From Sporomusa malonica (GTDB lineage Bacteria > Bacillota > Negativicutes > Sporomusales > Sporomusaceae): a stretch of DNA of 64,000 nt. Below, piece after piece: positions 50,776-57,890 of this stretch; the first letter of the stretch is position 1; the number at the start of each line of letters is the position of its first letter. The stretch lies in NCBI RefSeq assembly GCF_041428715.1, contig NZ_CP155572.1. One strand, 5' to 3'. Under the pieces are notes generated by a model that was not told the DNA's origin, did no database searches, and saw nothing but the letters and a program-made list of their open reading frames with translations. The translations under genes were made by a program, and so were the position numbers.

Positions 50776-50815
50776 GTGGAGCGCAAAATTCACGTGCTCC
50801 ACTGGCTTAAGCCAT

Positions 50816-50847
50816 ATTTAAAGGAGTGAAGATTTCTCCTCACTCCA
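50816..50847 (-). terminator. Terminator of the FN3-protein gene
   Basis: GGAGTGA / TCACTCC followed by TTTAAAT on the minus strand, 13 nt after the stop codon. Confidence 0.75.
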
Positions 50848-50859
50848 GTTCTTATTTCA

Positions 50860-51786
50860 CTAGTTTAGCTCCAGCACCTCAAAGCTGATAATCTTATCGA
50901 AAGCCAAGTATTCTCTGCTGTTCTGAGTGCCTACCTTCTTAGTCAGCATGTAGCCTGCGGTATCAGCGCTTGTATGCTTCATATACCAGTTAACAAAAGC
51001 GTCGATATCAGCAATGGGCAATTGATAATCATGATCGCTGGAATCAATTACGGTTACTCGGAGCAATTTATTGCCTGTAGTCGGAGGCGGCGTTACCACT
51101 GCAGCGGGTGTAGCAGAAGCCTCATTTGAATTAGCGCTTTCGCCATCTGCCGTAATCGCAGTTACTACATAATAGTAGGTAGCACCGTTGATAACGCTTG
51201 AATCAACATAGCTGGTTCCAGATTCATTGCTGGCAATAGGAGTATATGGGCCGCCAGCTGTGGTGGCTCGCTTTACGTTGTAGCCGGTTGCTCCGGTTAC
51301 GGCTGCCCAGGAGAGTGTTACTTTGGAGTCACCCGCAGTTGCAGTTAGATTAGTTGGTACTAACACCGGTGAATATGGTTTAAACTCGCCAATTTCGTCA
51401 ATGTCAATAGCATCAAACTCAAATTCTCCTTCTTCATCTACAACTAGTTCAACACTCATCTCTTGAGAATTTGGAAAGGTAGTGTCAAAGACCAATAAGT
51501 ATCCAGTTCTTGATGCTGTGTAGTTAGACATAGAACCTACAACATTACCATTTATTTTGATTTTAGCATTAGTGTTACCTCTAGGATGACCCATAGATAT
51601 TATACGTAACTTCGAAGTACGTACATTAAAATTAGCGTAACCTCCAATGCCAGAATACAAAGCACTACCATTTAAAGATTCGGGTATGGAGCCCATCCCC
51701 ATATTTGTTGTAACGTTAGATGTATTAACGTCTATCCTTTGATACCCACTATCAGGTGTCGTTAGTGGTTGCCCTGCTGTTGCCAT
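50860..51786 (-). CDS. Fibronectin type III domain protein, phage-structural-like
   Basis: A 308-residue protein. ATG at 51786 has GGAGG 9 nt upstream. Residues 1-140 form a beta-rich region (YQRIDVNTSNVTTNMGMGSI, ALYSGIGGYANFNV), about 147-235 one FN3 domain (PTNLTATAGDSKVTLSWAAV, GYNVKRATTAGGPYTPI), then a Pro linker and a C-terminal module (DYQLPIADIDAFVNWYMKHT). No signal peptide. FN3 domains without export signals are common in phage tail and baseplate proteins. It is 96 nt downstream of the split sigma gene on the same strand, which supports a prophage remnant or a sigma-controlled effector. Confidence 0.7.
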   Translation of the reverse strand: MATAGQPLTTPDSGYQRIDVNTSNVTTNMGMGSIPESLNGSALYSGIGGYANFNVRTSKLRIISMGHPRGNTNAKIKINGNVVGSMSNYTASRTGYLLVFDTTFPNSQEMSVELVVDEEGEFEFDAIDIDEIGEFKPYSPVLVPTNLTATAGDSKVTLSWAAVTGATGYNVKRATTAGGPYTPIASNESGTSYVDSSVINGATYYYVVTAITADGESANSNEASATPAAVVTPPPTTGNKLLRVTVIDSSDHDYQLPIADIDAFVNWYMKHTSADTAGYMLTKKVGTQNSREYLAFDKIISFEVLELN

Positions 51787-51882
51787 ATTTACATTCCTCC
51801 AATTAATTATTAAAAACCGACATAGCCAAGGAACTCTTATGCACTGTGGGTTTCCTGTATATCGGCTTTCACTTATATACAT

Positions 51883-52343
51883 TCATGCCAACATCTTTTT
51901 TAAACGACTTGATCCGCTTTTTCTCGAATTAAATACAGCCTGCGGTGTAATACCCAATTCATGGGGATACTCCGTCAGGCTGTGTCCTAATATAATAGTT
52001 TTTATGAACGCTTGCCGCTGTTTGACCGATAACTGACTCAACCCCTCGCAAAGCCTTTTCCCAATAATTTTAACTCTACTACTCCGGTTACATCTGTATG
52101 ATCCGGTTGGTCTTCTAAACAGCATTCAATATCTTCCCGATTAGCAAGTTGATACTCCTTCTTAAGTGCGTTCCATACGGCGAATTTAACCCTGCTTTCC
52201 ACATATCCAGGTGGCGGAACTCCTTTTGCTGAGTTATAGTACGCAAACGCTTGAACTACCGCTAGCCAAGCTTGTGATTTTATATCTTCTGATTTGCTGC
52301 GTGTATGCTTGCGTATAAGTGGTTCAATGTCTAGTATGTTCAT
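51883..52343 (-). CDS. Phage-like sigma-70-type factor split by a -1 frameshift
   Basis: Two overlapping frames encode one protein. Frame 1 runs from ATG at 52343 (GGAGG 5 nt upstream): MNILDIEPLIRKHTRSKSED, region-2-like WLAVVQAFAYYNSAKGVPPP, to a stop at 52040 after GKGFARG. Frame -1 continues with RLCEGLSQLSVKQRQAFIKT, then the region-4 helix-turn-helix SLTEYPHELGITPQAVFNSR. The shift point is GGGAAAA (52056-52062) in the X-XXY-YYZ phase needed for -1 slippage. Either a programmed frameshift or a single-base mutation at a homopolymer; reading through gives about 152 residues, right for small phage sigma factors. Confidence 0.7.
52056..52062 (-). other. GGGAAAA slippery heptamer
   Basis: In the zero frame the codons are TTG GGA AAA GGC, so G-GGA-AAA is correctly phased for -1 slippage into AGG CTT TGC. 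It coincides with the break in the sigma-like gene. Confidence 0.55.
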
Positions 52344-52370
52344 GTATCCCTCCCGGTTTTTGGGCATAAG

Positions 52371-52391
52371 AAAAGCGCCCCGAAGGACGCT
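52371..52391 (-). terminator. Terminator of Spo0E-like gene B
   Basis: AGCGTCC-TTCG-GGGCGCT followed by TTTTC on the minus strand; the stem includes part of the stop codon, as in paralogue A. The sigma-like gene starts 28 nt on. Confidence 0.75.
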
Positions 52392-52548
52392 AACGATGTA
52401 CTAGATTATTATATTCTTGCATCTTGTTCCGTAACTCTTGAATTGCACGAATTGCATCAGGCGAGTTTACACCTTTATTCCTTATAGCCTCATTCATTAT
52501 TTCCTGCAACCGTTCTACTTTTTTCCATAACTCTTTTAGGTCACACAT
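52390..52548 (-). CDS. Spo0E-like helical peptide, paralogue B (52 aa)
   Basis: MCDLKELWKKVERLQEIMNE, AIRNKGVNSPDAIRAIQELR, NKMQEYNNLVHR: same length and plan as the protein at 49156, about 65 percent identical. Here the motif reads IQELR, one step nearer the SQELD of Spo0E. The promoter and LexA-like box are also conserved. Probable Spo0E-type or related signalling peptide; unproven. Confidence 0.55.
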   Translation of the reverse strand: MCDLKELWKKVERLQEIMNEAIRNKGVNSPDAIRAIQELRNKMQEYNNLVHR

Positions 52549-52580
52549 AGCCAACACCCTCTTTCTGAAGTGCTATGTAT

Positions 52581-52604
52581 ATTATAATACAGAACAATTG
52601 TTTG
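52581..52604 (-). promoter_or_regulatory. Promoter with LexA-like box, Spo0E-like B
   Basis: TATAAT at 52581-52586 (minus) and GAAC-AATT-GTTTG at 52592-52604 directly upstream, matching paralogue A. Confidence 0.4.
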
Positions 52605-52628
52605 GTAAATATCAAATTAAGCAGCCTT

Positions 52629-52697
52629 CAGATACATGGATACAGGGATACAGAGGGATACAGAGGGACGGTTCTGGATACAGAGGGACGGTTCTGA
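52629..52697 (+). repeat. REP-type repeats, left end
   Basis: Five GATACA-type units ending in two GAGGGACGGTTCTG motifs. The same TTCAGATACA...GGGACGG string occurs at 54678. Confidence 0.8.
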
Positions 52698-52704
52698 TTG
52701 TATC

Positions 52705-53472
52705 CTAAGTTTTAGCAACAACATTAAAATTGAGACCGATTATTCTTGCTATTTGTCTAATAGATAATCCTTCAATGGCTTTAAGCTTTCTTAAAAGTTC
52801 ATCTCTTTTTTCTTTTTCCATAGATTGTAGTTGAGTAGTTGCTAAGTTATCAATAACATTCTTGATTATTTCTTTTGCTTCTTCGTCTGTTAACCTGTTC
52901 GTCCTTTCCAAATTAAATTCTTTTTTACTATCACTCATTCTGCCCATATATTCTATAAACAAATCCCGTGCCGTTTCATTATTGCGGGAGAACATCTCTA
53001 GGATGAAGTTTGTATCTACTATATTTGAGTGCCGCCAAGTATACTCAGCATAGCTGCTCCAACGGTACTCCCCATTAGAAGTTATCATTTCCGCTTGAAG
53101 AGGATTTTGATGTATATATCGAATTACCTCTAATAAATATCTATCGTCTTCAATTACCTCACTTTTGTATCGATCTTGAAACAAATGGCCAGATCGTTTA
53201 TATTTCCAATTGTACCAATAAACATAGCTTACCCCGATTCGCTTCATCAGTTTTTCCAGGGGATCTTTTCCTTCTTTTATAACAAGGTGTATATGATTAT
53301 CCATAAGGCAATATGCAAATATGTTATATTCACACTCTTGCTTATAATGTCTTAAAGTATCGATAAATTTAAATCTATCTTCTTCGTCTTCAAATATAGT
53401 TTGCCGGTTTATTCCTCTCAGCATTATATGGTATATCCCGCTCTTACTTTTCTTTCGGGCAGTTCGTGGCAT
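52705..53472 (-). CDS. REP-associated tyrosine transposase (Y1/HUH)
   Basis: A 255-residue single-strand transposase. PRTARKKSKSGIYHIMLRGI, the HUH motif in YCLMDNHIHLVIKEG, the region GHLFQDRYKSEVIEDDRYLL and IHQNPLQAEM are characteristic; the C-terminal helix-turn-helix (GLSIRQIARIIGLNFNVVAK) reads the REP. ATG at 53472 follows AGGTGAT by 7 nt. It is flanked by the repeats it is expected to recognise and looks intact. Confidence 0.9.
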   Translation of the reverse strand: MPRTARKKSKSGIYHIMLRGINRQTIFEDEEDRFKFIDTLRHYKQECEYNIFAYCLMDNHIHLVIKEGKDPLEKLMKRIGVSYVYWYNWKYKRSGHLFQDRYKSEVIEDDRYLLEVIRYIHQNPLQAEMITSNGEYRWSSYAEYTWRHSNIVDTNFILEMFSRNNETARDLFIEYMGRMSDSKKEFNLERTNRLTDEEAKEIIKNVIDNLATTQLQSMEKEKRDELLRKLKAIEGLSIRQIARIIGLNFNVVAKT

Positions 53473-53529
53473 TCTACCGATCACCTACTTTTTTACTTAT
53501 TAATTATATTGTATCATATTTTGCACGGA

Positions 53530-53567
53530 AGCAATAGAACCGTCCCCTTGTATCCCCTTGTATCTTT
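53530..53567 (-). repeat. REP-type repeat, right end
   Basis: AGAACCGTCCCCTTGTATCC then CCTTGTATC, the complement of the left-end motif. Confidence 0.8.
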
Positions 53568-54048
53568 TTTCCGGTGACTCTTCTGCAATCTTTTTCCACC
53601 CCACAACCGCAGTGTAAATTGAATAATAGGCTTCCATGCTCGTGCTTCTAAAAAAAGTACGCATAAAGCAATCATTATCACTACAATCAATTGTTTTATC
53701 AAATTTACCTACTGCCTGCTCAGACAAAATCATAATTCTAAATTGCTCTACTATTTCTATTGCCTTATCGCAATATAGTGATACTAATTCTGCGGATGAG
53801 AACTGACTAGCATTATCAATGGATTGCTGATTTACTTGGTCTGGCCACGTTAATTTCATGTCTTTTATAGAAATACTGTTAGCCGTTTTAATCTTATTAA
53901 TCAAGTCTTTTATCTGTTCCCACAATAACCACCTTATACCAAAAATTATGATTAAAGCTACTGTAGGCCAAACTGCAGATTGCAATATTACTTCCCAAAG
54001 GTGTAGCGTTGTCTTATACGTTTCTAACTGATATCCCCATTCTGTCAT
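53567..54048 (-). pseudogene. Truncated copy of the membrane-protein gene
   Basis: Codons 1-157 equal those of 49481-50089; then the transposase end supplies 25 foreign codons (to 53500) in place of the last 45. One of the few base changes turns the ribosome site GGAGGG into GGATGG, so translation should also be impaired. Confidence 0.85.
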
Positions 54049-54162
54049 AATACCATCCATTAATGCCCAGTTTCATTTTACTGTTCGCTGTAATACATTA
54101 ATTTCCTGCAAAGGGATTTACATCCAGCGGATTAAACACTGGCGGCTTCGTCAAACCTGGCC
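53567..54162. repeat. Segmental duplication, copy B
   Basis: Partner of 49608-50214, broken at 53567 by the transposase end. Confidence 0.92.
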
Positions 54163-54200
54163 AATTTATTCGTCATCATCAAATAATTCCAAGGAATTAA
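54102..54200 (+). pseudogene. 5' fragment of the lectin-like gene
   Basis: Reads FPAKGFTSSGLNTGGFVKPG then QFIRHHQIIPRN and stops. It matches the start of the open frame at 50177 but has no start codon and ends where the duplication ends. Confidence 0.5.
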
Positions 54201-54281
54201 GTGAAAATTCGATACTAATTCTTCCGCTCAATTACACTCACCGATGGCACCTCCTAATTATTTTTTTCAGATTTTTCCATG

Positions 54282-54310
54282 TTGAATATAGTCGTACTTG
54301 GAAATACTAT
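54282..54310 (+). promoter_or_regulatory. Sigma-A promoter of the 45-aa gene
   Basis: TTGAAT, 17 nt, TACTAT, ending 17 nt before the start codon. AATACTA within it also recalls forespore -10 elements. Confidence 0.65.
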
Positions 54311-54327
54311 CCTTGGAGGTGATTTCC

Positions 54328-54465
54328 TTGAAAAATTCTGCTGATCATAGCAAAAAGTTTGATCGTAAGACTCATGTTATTTCAAGTTTAAATGGCAAAG
54401 ACACACCCCCTGCTATTAAGAAAAACATCTATGTGGATCAAGAAGAAGAGACCCGGAAAGTATAA
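54328..54465 (+). CDS. Small charged protein (45 aa)
   Basis: TTGGAGGTGATTTCC precedes TTG at 54328. Product MKNSADHSKKFDRKTHVISS, LNGKDTPPAIKKNIYVDQEE, ETRKV is hydrophilic, no cysteine or helix. Own promoter and terminator. Family unknown. Confidence 0.6.
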   Translation: MKNSADHSKKFDRKTHVISSLNGKDTPPAIKKNIYVDQEEETRKV

Positions 54466-54485
54466 CTGCCACACTTTCCATTCAA

Positions 54486-54520
54486 GAGTCAGAGAATTGC
54501 CTTAAACAGTTCTCTGACTC
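54486..54520 (+). terminator. Terminator of the 45-aa gene
   Basis: GAGTCAGAGAA / TTCTCTGACTC followed by TTCT. Confidence 0.8.
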
Positions 54521-54677
54521 TTCTATCGCTAACCAGCTACTGCCCAAATTACCCCTCCACTTGTTTATTTGTCTCGGTTCCTTAACTTTGATTAGCCGAC
54601 TTTCCTTGGCTGTTTATCAATCTTCAGCGAATTATACACTTTTAATCTTGCCCACGGCTGCAGGATTGTTATGGCTT

Positions 54678-54706
54678 TCAGATACAGAGGATACAGAGGG
54701 ACGGCT
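54678..54706 (+). repeat. Solitary REP-type repeat
   Basis: TTCAGATACAGAGGATACAG then AGGGACGGC, matching the left end of the transposase element. Confidence 0.75.
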
Positions 54707-54809
54707 GTTTTTCTTCCTTTGCGGGAATAGGCTCGATACAGTGCCGAGTAGTCCAGTTTGGTGTAGTATTTATATGTGTAATTTTTTTCATAGCAGTTTA
54801 ATTTTACAA

Positions 54810-54853
54810 CGAGAGGCAGGTTCTGCGGAACCTGCCTCTCGCATATTTTTTTA
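54810..54853 (+). terminator. 14-bp hairpin with T-run
   Basis: CGAGAGGCAGGTTC-TGCG-GAACCTGCCTCTCG followed by CATATTTTTTT. No upstream plus-strand gene is recognised; it may end a degraded gene or a non-coding transcript. Confidence 0.7.
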
Positions 54854-54921
54854 ACTTGGCTTATGGCTGTTCGTTTATAAATGCTTATGGTATTACCGAA
54901 AAAAAGAAGAAAAAACAAATA

Positions 54922-55380
54922 TTACTGTTTGAATAAGTTCAATAAATTTAATATCATGGCTACTACGCCGCTGGCGATAAGCGGCCCAATCGCCAGACCG
55001 TGCAAAAAGCAAACCCCGCCGATTGTACCAACAATCAAAGCAGTCGTAGCCTCAGGCGATGCCTTCAAAAAATACATGCCTTGTGTTGCTACCCAGGATA
55101 CAATCATCCCAACAATAATGGCAATCAGACCTGACTGAGTTTTGAAGGCATCCAGCATTTCGCCTATGGAAATCCGCCCCTGTGCCAACGGCGTTAACAC
55201 TGCCATCGTCAAAATGGTGATACCAATATTTAGTCCATAGTTTTCGATACTCGGAAACCATGTTGTCAAACCCATTAATTTTATTATCAGAAGCGCCGAA
55301 ACGGCCAGGGATACGGAATGGTTGTTTCCAATAACCGCTAGTACGAGAATGACTAATAGCGGCATATTGTCCCAATTCAT
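54922..55380 (-). CDS. UPF0756/DUF441 (YtwI-like) membrane protein under a lysine riboswitch
   Basis: A 152-residue protein with four to five membrane helices. The family pattern is clear: MPLLVILVLAVIGNNHSVSL, AVSALLIIKLMGL, GITILTMAVLTPLAQGRISI, TTALIVGTIGGV, GLAIGPLIASGVVAMIL. ATG at 55380 has AGGA 9 nt upstream. The family has no established function. Here the gene is preceded by a sigma-A promoter, a complete lysine aptamer and an intrinsic terminator, with no other gene in the unit. That makes lysine import or another lysine-related membrane role likely (inference). Confidence 0.9.
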   Translation of the reverse strand: MNWDNMPLLVILVLAVIGNNHSVSLAVSALLIIKLMGLTTWFPSIENYGLNIGITILTMAVLTPLAQGRISIGEMLDAFKTQSGLIAIIVGMIVSWVATQGMYFLKASPEATTALIVGTIGGVCFLHGLAIGPLIASGVVAMILNLLNLFKQ

Positions 55381-55467
55381 ACTTTCACATCCTAAGTTAG
55401 TCAAGATACGCCTTTGGCATTCTTATGTCATCAGAAATGTTGTTATAACTTCTGACAGACTAAAAGA

Positions 55468-55695
55468 AAAAAAGGTAGCCACCATGAACTTAGAGGCTAC
55501 CGGCATAGTGAAGAGGAGTCTTACCCTAGTGCGATAGCTCACCATCCGAAGATGACAGTGCCGTACCTATTGAATACGGCCCCAGCGCCGGGAATTAGCA
55601 TTCCCCGTCACTTCGGCAATTCGCCCTTTCCTCACATTTCATCACAGCCAGCTCCTTGTAAGTACTATTGCGTCTCGCGCCTCTACCATACCGAT
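55468..55695 (-). promoter_or_regulatory. Lysine riboswitch (L-box) with terminator
   Basis: On the minus strand the conserved core is in order: GGTAGAGGCGCGA, AGTA, GAGGAAAGGGCG...GCCGAAG, GCTGGGGCCGT...ACGGCACTGTCATC and GATGGTGAGCTATCGC, with GGTAG/CTATC closing the P1 stem. These match the lysine aptamer of lysC leaders segment by segment. The terminator GGTAGCC...GGCTACC plus TTTTTTT (55468-55502) follows. Lysine binding is expected to favour the terminator and switch the UPF0756 gene off. Confidence 0.95.
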
Positions 55696-55724
55696 TATTA
55701 AGTTGTTAACTCCACGCTGTCAAG
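55696..55724 (-). promoter_or_regulatory. Sigma-A promoter of the lysine riboswitch
   Basis: TTGACA, 17 nt, TAATAA on the minus strand, just before the aptamer. Confidence 0.85.
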
Positions 55725-55751
55725 AAATTGTTGAAAATTGCCTGATAGCCA

Positions 55752-56708
55752 TTATACTGCTTCCACAATATTTTCCGCCACCAGAAAGTCCATCCGCCTG
55801 AGAGAGTCCACCGTATACGAACCAACATGCGCGGTAGCCACCACATTATCCAGACCTTCCGCAATGATGGGATCATTCACTGCTGGCTCGGTTTCGAATA
55901 CATCGATGGCCGCACCGGCGATTGTTTTGCTTTTCAGCGCGGCAAGGAGCTCACCTTGGTTTACCAGACCCGCTCTGGCCGTGTTAATCAAATATGTGCT
56001 TGTTTTCATCAAGGCAAACTCCGGAGCACCAATCATGTGCTTTGTTGCTTGATTTAACGTACAATGCAAGCTGACAAAATCAGCTTCGGCTAACAGTTCT
56101 TCCTTTGAGCACAACGTTAACCCATTTGTTGCAACAAATGCATCATCAGGGTGCCGCGTGTTAACCAAAATTTTCATATCAAAGCCTTTAGCACGTTTGG
56201 CAACTGCTTTTCCAATACGTCCTAACCCAAATATGCCCAGAGTTTTTCCCCAAACATCGCTGCTGACCGGACGATACCAGCTGCTTTTTCGTAATGTAGA
56301 GTCAATCTGCGGCACCTTCCTTGCCAAAGACAGCATCAAAGCAAATGTTAAATCCGCAACTGTCTCGTATCCCGGCATTTTAGCTGTTGTTTTAATTTCC
56401 ACGCCTGCCTGTTGAGCCGCCAGGACATCAATATTCTCGATACCCACACCATGCCGCGATACCACTTTCAAATTCCGGCACTGTTTGAAAACCTCCTGGT
56501 TAATTTCATCCGAACTGGAATAAACCAAAATGGCGTCAAGCCTCTGCCTGGCATCCTGCTGGATGATGTCTCCGGCACTCATAGCTGAACCTGCCGAGTT
56601 CCACACAATTTGCCAACCATTCTCGGCAAAATACTGCTCCAGATTTTTTCTATGCTGCAAATCGATTTGGCTGCCAAATTCTCTAGATGTGATCAATACT
56701 GTTTTCAA
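55752..56708 (-). CDS. D-2-hydroxyacid dehydrogenase, phosphoglycerate dehydrogenase-like
   Basis: A 318-residue NAD-dependent D-2-hydroxyacid dehydrogenase. Substrate-side VVSRHGVGIENIDVLAAQQA, nucleotide-binding LGIFGLGRIGKAVAKRAKGF, the catalytic Arg/Glu/His trio in LINTARAGLVNQ, DVFETEPAV and VVATAHVGSYT are present. TTG at 56708 has AAAGGA 9 nt upstream; an upstream ATG at 56735 lacks a ribosome site. It follows a second enzyme of the same family by 184 nt. SerA-type regulatory domains are absent, so general 2-keto/2-hydroxyacid turnover is more likely than serine synthesis. Confidence 0.9.
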   Translation of the reverse strand: MKTVLITSREFGSQIDLQHRKNLEQYFAENGWQIVWNSAGSAMSAGDIIQQDARQRLDAILVYSSSDEINQEVFKQCRNLKVVSRHGVGIENIDVLAAQQAGVEIKTTAKMPGYETVADLTFALMLSLARKVPQIDSTLRKSSWYRPVSSDVWGKTLGIFGLGRIGKAVAKRAKGFDMKILVNTRHPDDAFVATNGLTLCSKEELLAEADFVSLHCTLNQATKHMIGAPEFALMKTSTYLINTARAGLVNQGELLAALKSKTIAGAAIDVFETEPAVNDPIIAEGLDNVVATAHVGSYTVDSLRRMDFLVAENIVEAV

Positions 56709-56892
56709 GATATCCAATCCTTTCCGCTCTCGCATAGTATCATTCCCGGTATGGCCCGCTACTGCTAAAGGTGCAGCAACGCCTGCATACCAAATTCAGG
56801 ATACTTTCAATAAGTCGAATAGGGTCAGATTTCTTCTTCACTATGCATCAGACTGTATCCAAATTCCCTTGGCTTGGATTTTTAACAAACCG

Positions 56893-57876
56893 CTACATAT
56901 TTACTATATTTACCGGCGGTTGACCGCTTATGGCTCTCGCAATGTTTTCCAGACTAGCCTGCAGCATCTTGCGCATTGCCCCGACGGTAACTCCCGCAAT
57001 ATGCGGTGTCACCACCAACCGCTCCCTAGCCGCAGGTGAAAGATTCAACAATGGGTTTTCCGGCCCTGGCGGCTCTGGCGCGAAGACATCAATGGCCGCA
57101 CCACCAATGCGTCCGGTTTCCAGCATATGCGCCAAAGCCGTCTGATCAACTACTTCACCACGCGCAGTATTAATCAGCAAACTGCCGGGAGACATAAGTT
57201 CCAGTTCTCGATGTCCGATGAGACCGCGAGTAGTATCATCGAGTGGCACATGCAGGCTTACGATATCACTTTCTGCCAGCAATGCCTCCAAAGATTTATA
57301 ACTTACCTGCAATTGAGCTTCTGTTGCCGGCAGTTTCTTCCTGACAGTGTAGTAACTGACTGAAGCTCCTAAAACATTTAAGATTTTCGCTACATGCTGA
57401 CTAATCGATCCTAAACCGATTAGCCCAACCTTGCTGCCTTCTATGTCACTTAGTCCCTGCTTAAATAGAATTTTTCGTATCTCTTGGTACCTGCCGGCTT
57501 TTATTTCCCGATCAGCCACAAGGATCTGCCGTTGGAGCGCAATCATCAGGCCTATGGTGAATTCGGCCACTGATTTGGCATTTTTGCCTGGAACATTGGC
57601 CACCGGAATTTTTAAAGTTGCTGCCGTTTGCGTATCAATACGGTCAAATCCCGCACCTACGCTCTGAATCAATTTGATATGAGTCATGTTTCGCAGGACA
57701 TTGGCGTTAATTTCGGGAGTACTGGCCGGCACCAACAAGTAATCCGCTTCCTTGCAGGCCAGAATCAATTCTTCATCTGTTGACGGATTGATAAACCGAA
57801 TGTCCCAGTCTTCAGGCAATGCAACCTGTGACGCATCAAACCGCCACTTTGGCATGGCACTTATTACGATAGCCAT
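56893..57876 (-). CDS. D-2-hydroxyacid dehydrogenase, second member
   Basis: A 327-residue enzyme of the same superfamily: IQSVGAGFDRIDTQTAATLK, VGLIGLGSISQHVAKILNVL, LLINTARGEVVDQTAL, DVFAPEPPGPENPLLN and VVTPHIAGVT. The GxGxxG motif reads GLGSIS, with Ser for the third Gly, which is tolerated. AGGAGGGCAGAT precedes ATG. It is 14 nt after the aminotransferase gene, indicating one operon; the pair can interconvert a 2-oxo acid with the amino acid and the hydroxy acid (inference). Confidence 0.9.
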   Translation of the reverse strand: MAIVISAMPKWRFDASQVALPEDWDIRFINPSTDEELILACKEADYLLVPASTPEINANVLRNMTHIKLIQSVGAGFDRIDTQTAATLKIPVANVPGKNAKSVAEFTIGLMIALQRQILVADREIKAGRYQEIRKILFKQGLSDIEGSKVGLIGLGSISQHVAKILNVLGASVSYYTVRKKLPATEAQLQVSYKSLEALLAESDIVSLHVPLDDTTRGLIGHRELELMSPGSLLINTARGEVVDQTALAHMLETGRIGGAAIDVFAPEPPGPENPLLNLSPAARERLVVTPHIAGVTVGAMRKMLQASLENIARAISGQPPVNIVNM

Positions 57877-57890
57877 ATCTGCCCTCCTAA

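Larger units (their letters stand above)
52629..53567 (-). mobile_element. REP-associated tyrosine transposase element
   Basis: A unit made of a Y1-type transposase gene flanked by complementary ends: GATACAGAGGGACGGTTCTG twice at 52629-52697 and AGAACCGTCCCCTTGTATCC at 53536 onwards. Its right end abuts the exact break point of duplication copy B (53567), so it is the likely cause of the truncation there. Confidence 0.8.
54521..54921. other. Gene-free 400-bp stretch with a REP and a strong hairpin
   Basis: No supported gene on either strand. It holds a single REP-type sequence at 54678-54706 and a strong terminator-like hairpin at 54810-54841. A 108-codon minus-strand frame lacks a ribosome site and crosses both, and is rejected. 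Confidence 0.5.

Noticed and set aside
51883..52367. Treating the two sigma-like frames as two separate genes
   Set aside because: The second frame has no ribosome site of its own and begins mid-domain; together they make one sigma-type protein.
54592..54918. 108-codon minus-strand frame beside the UPF0756 gene
   Set aside because: Crosses a REP repeat and a strong terminator hairpin, lacks a ribosome site and resembles no protein.
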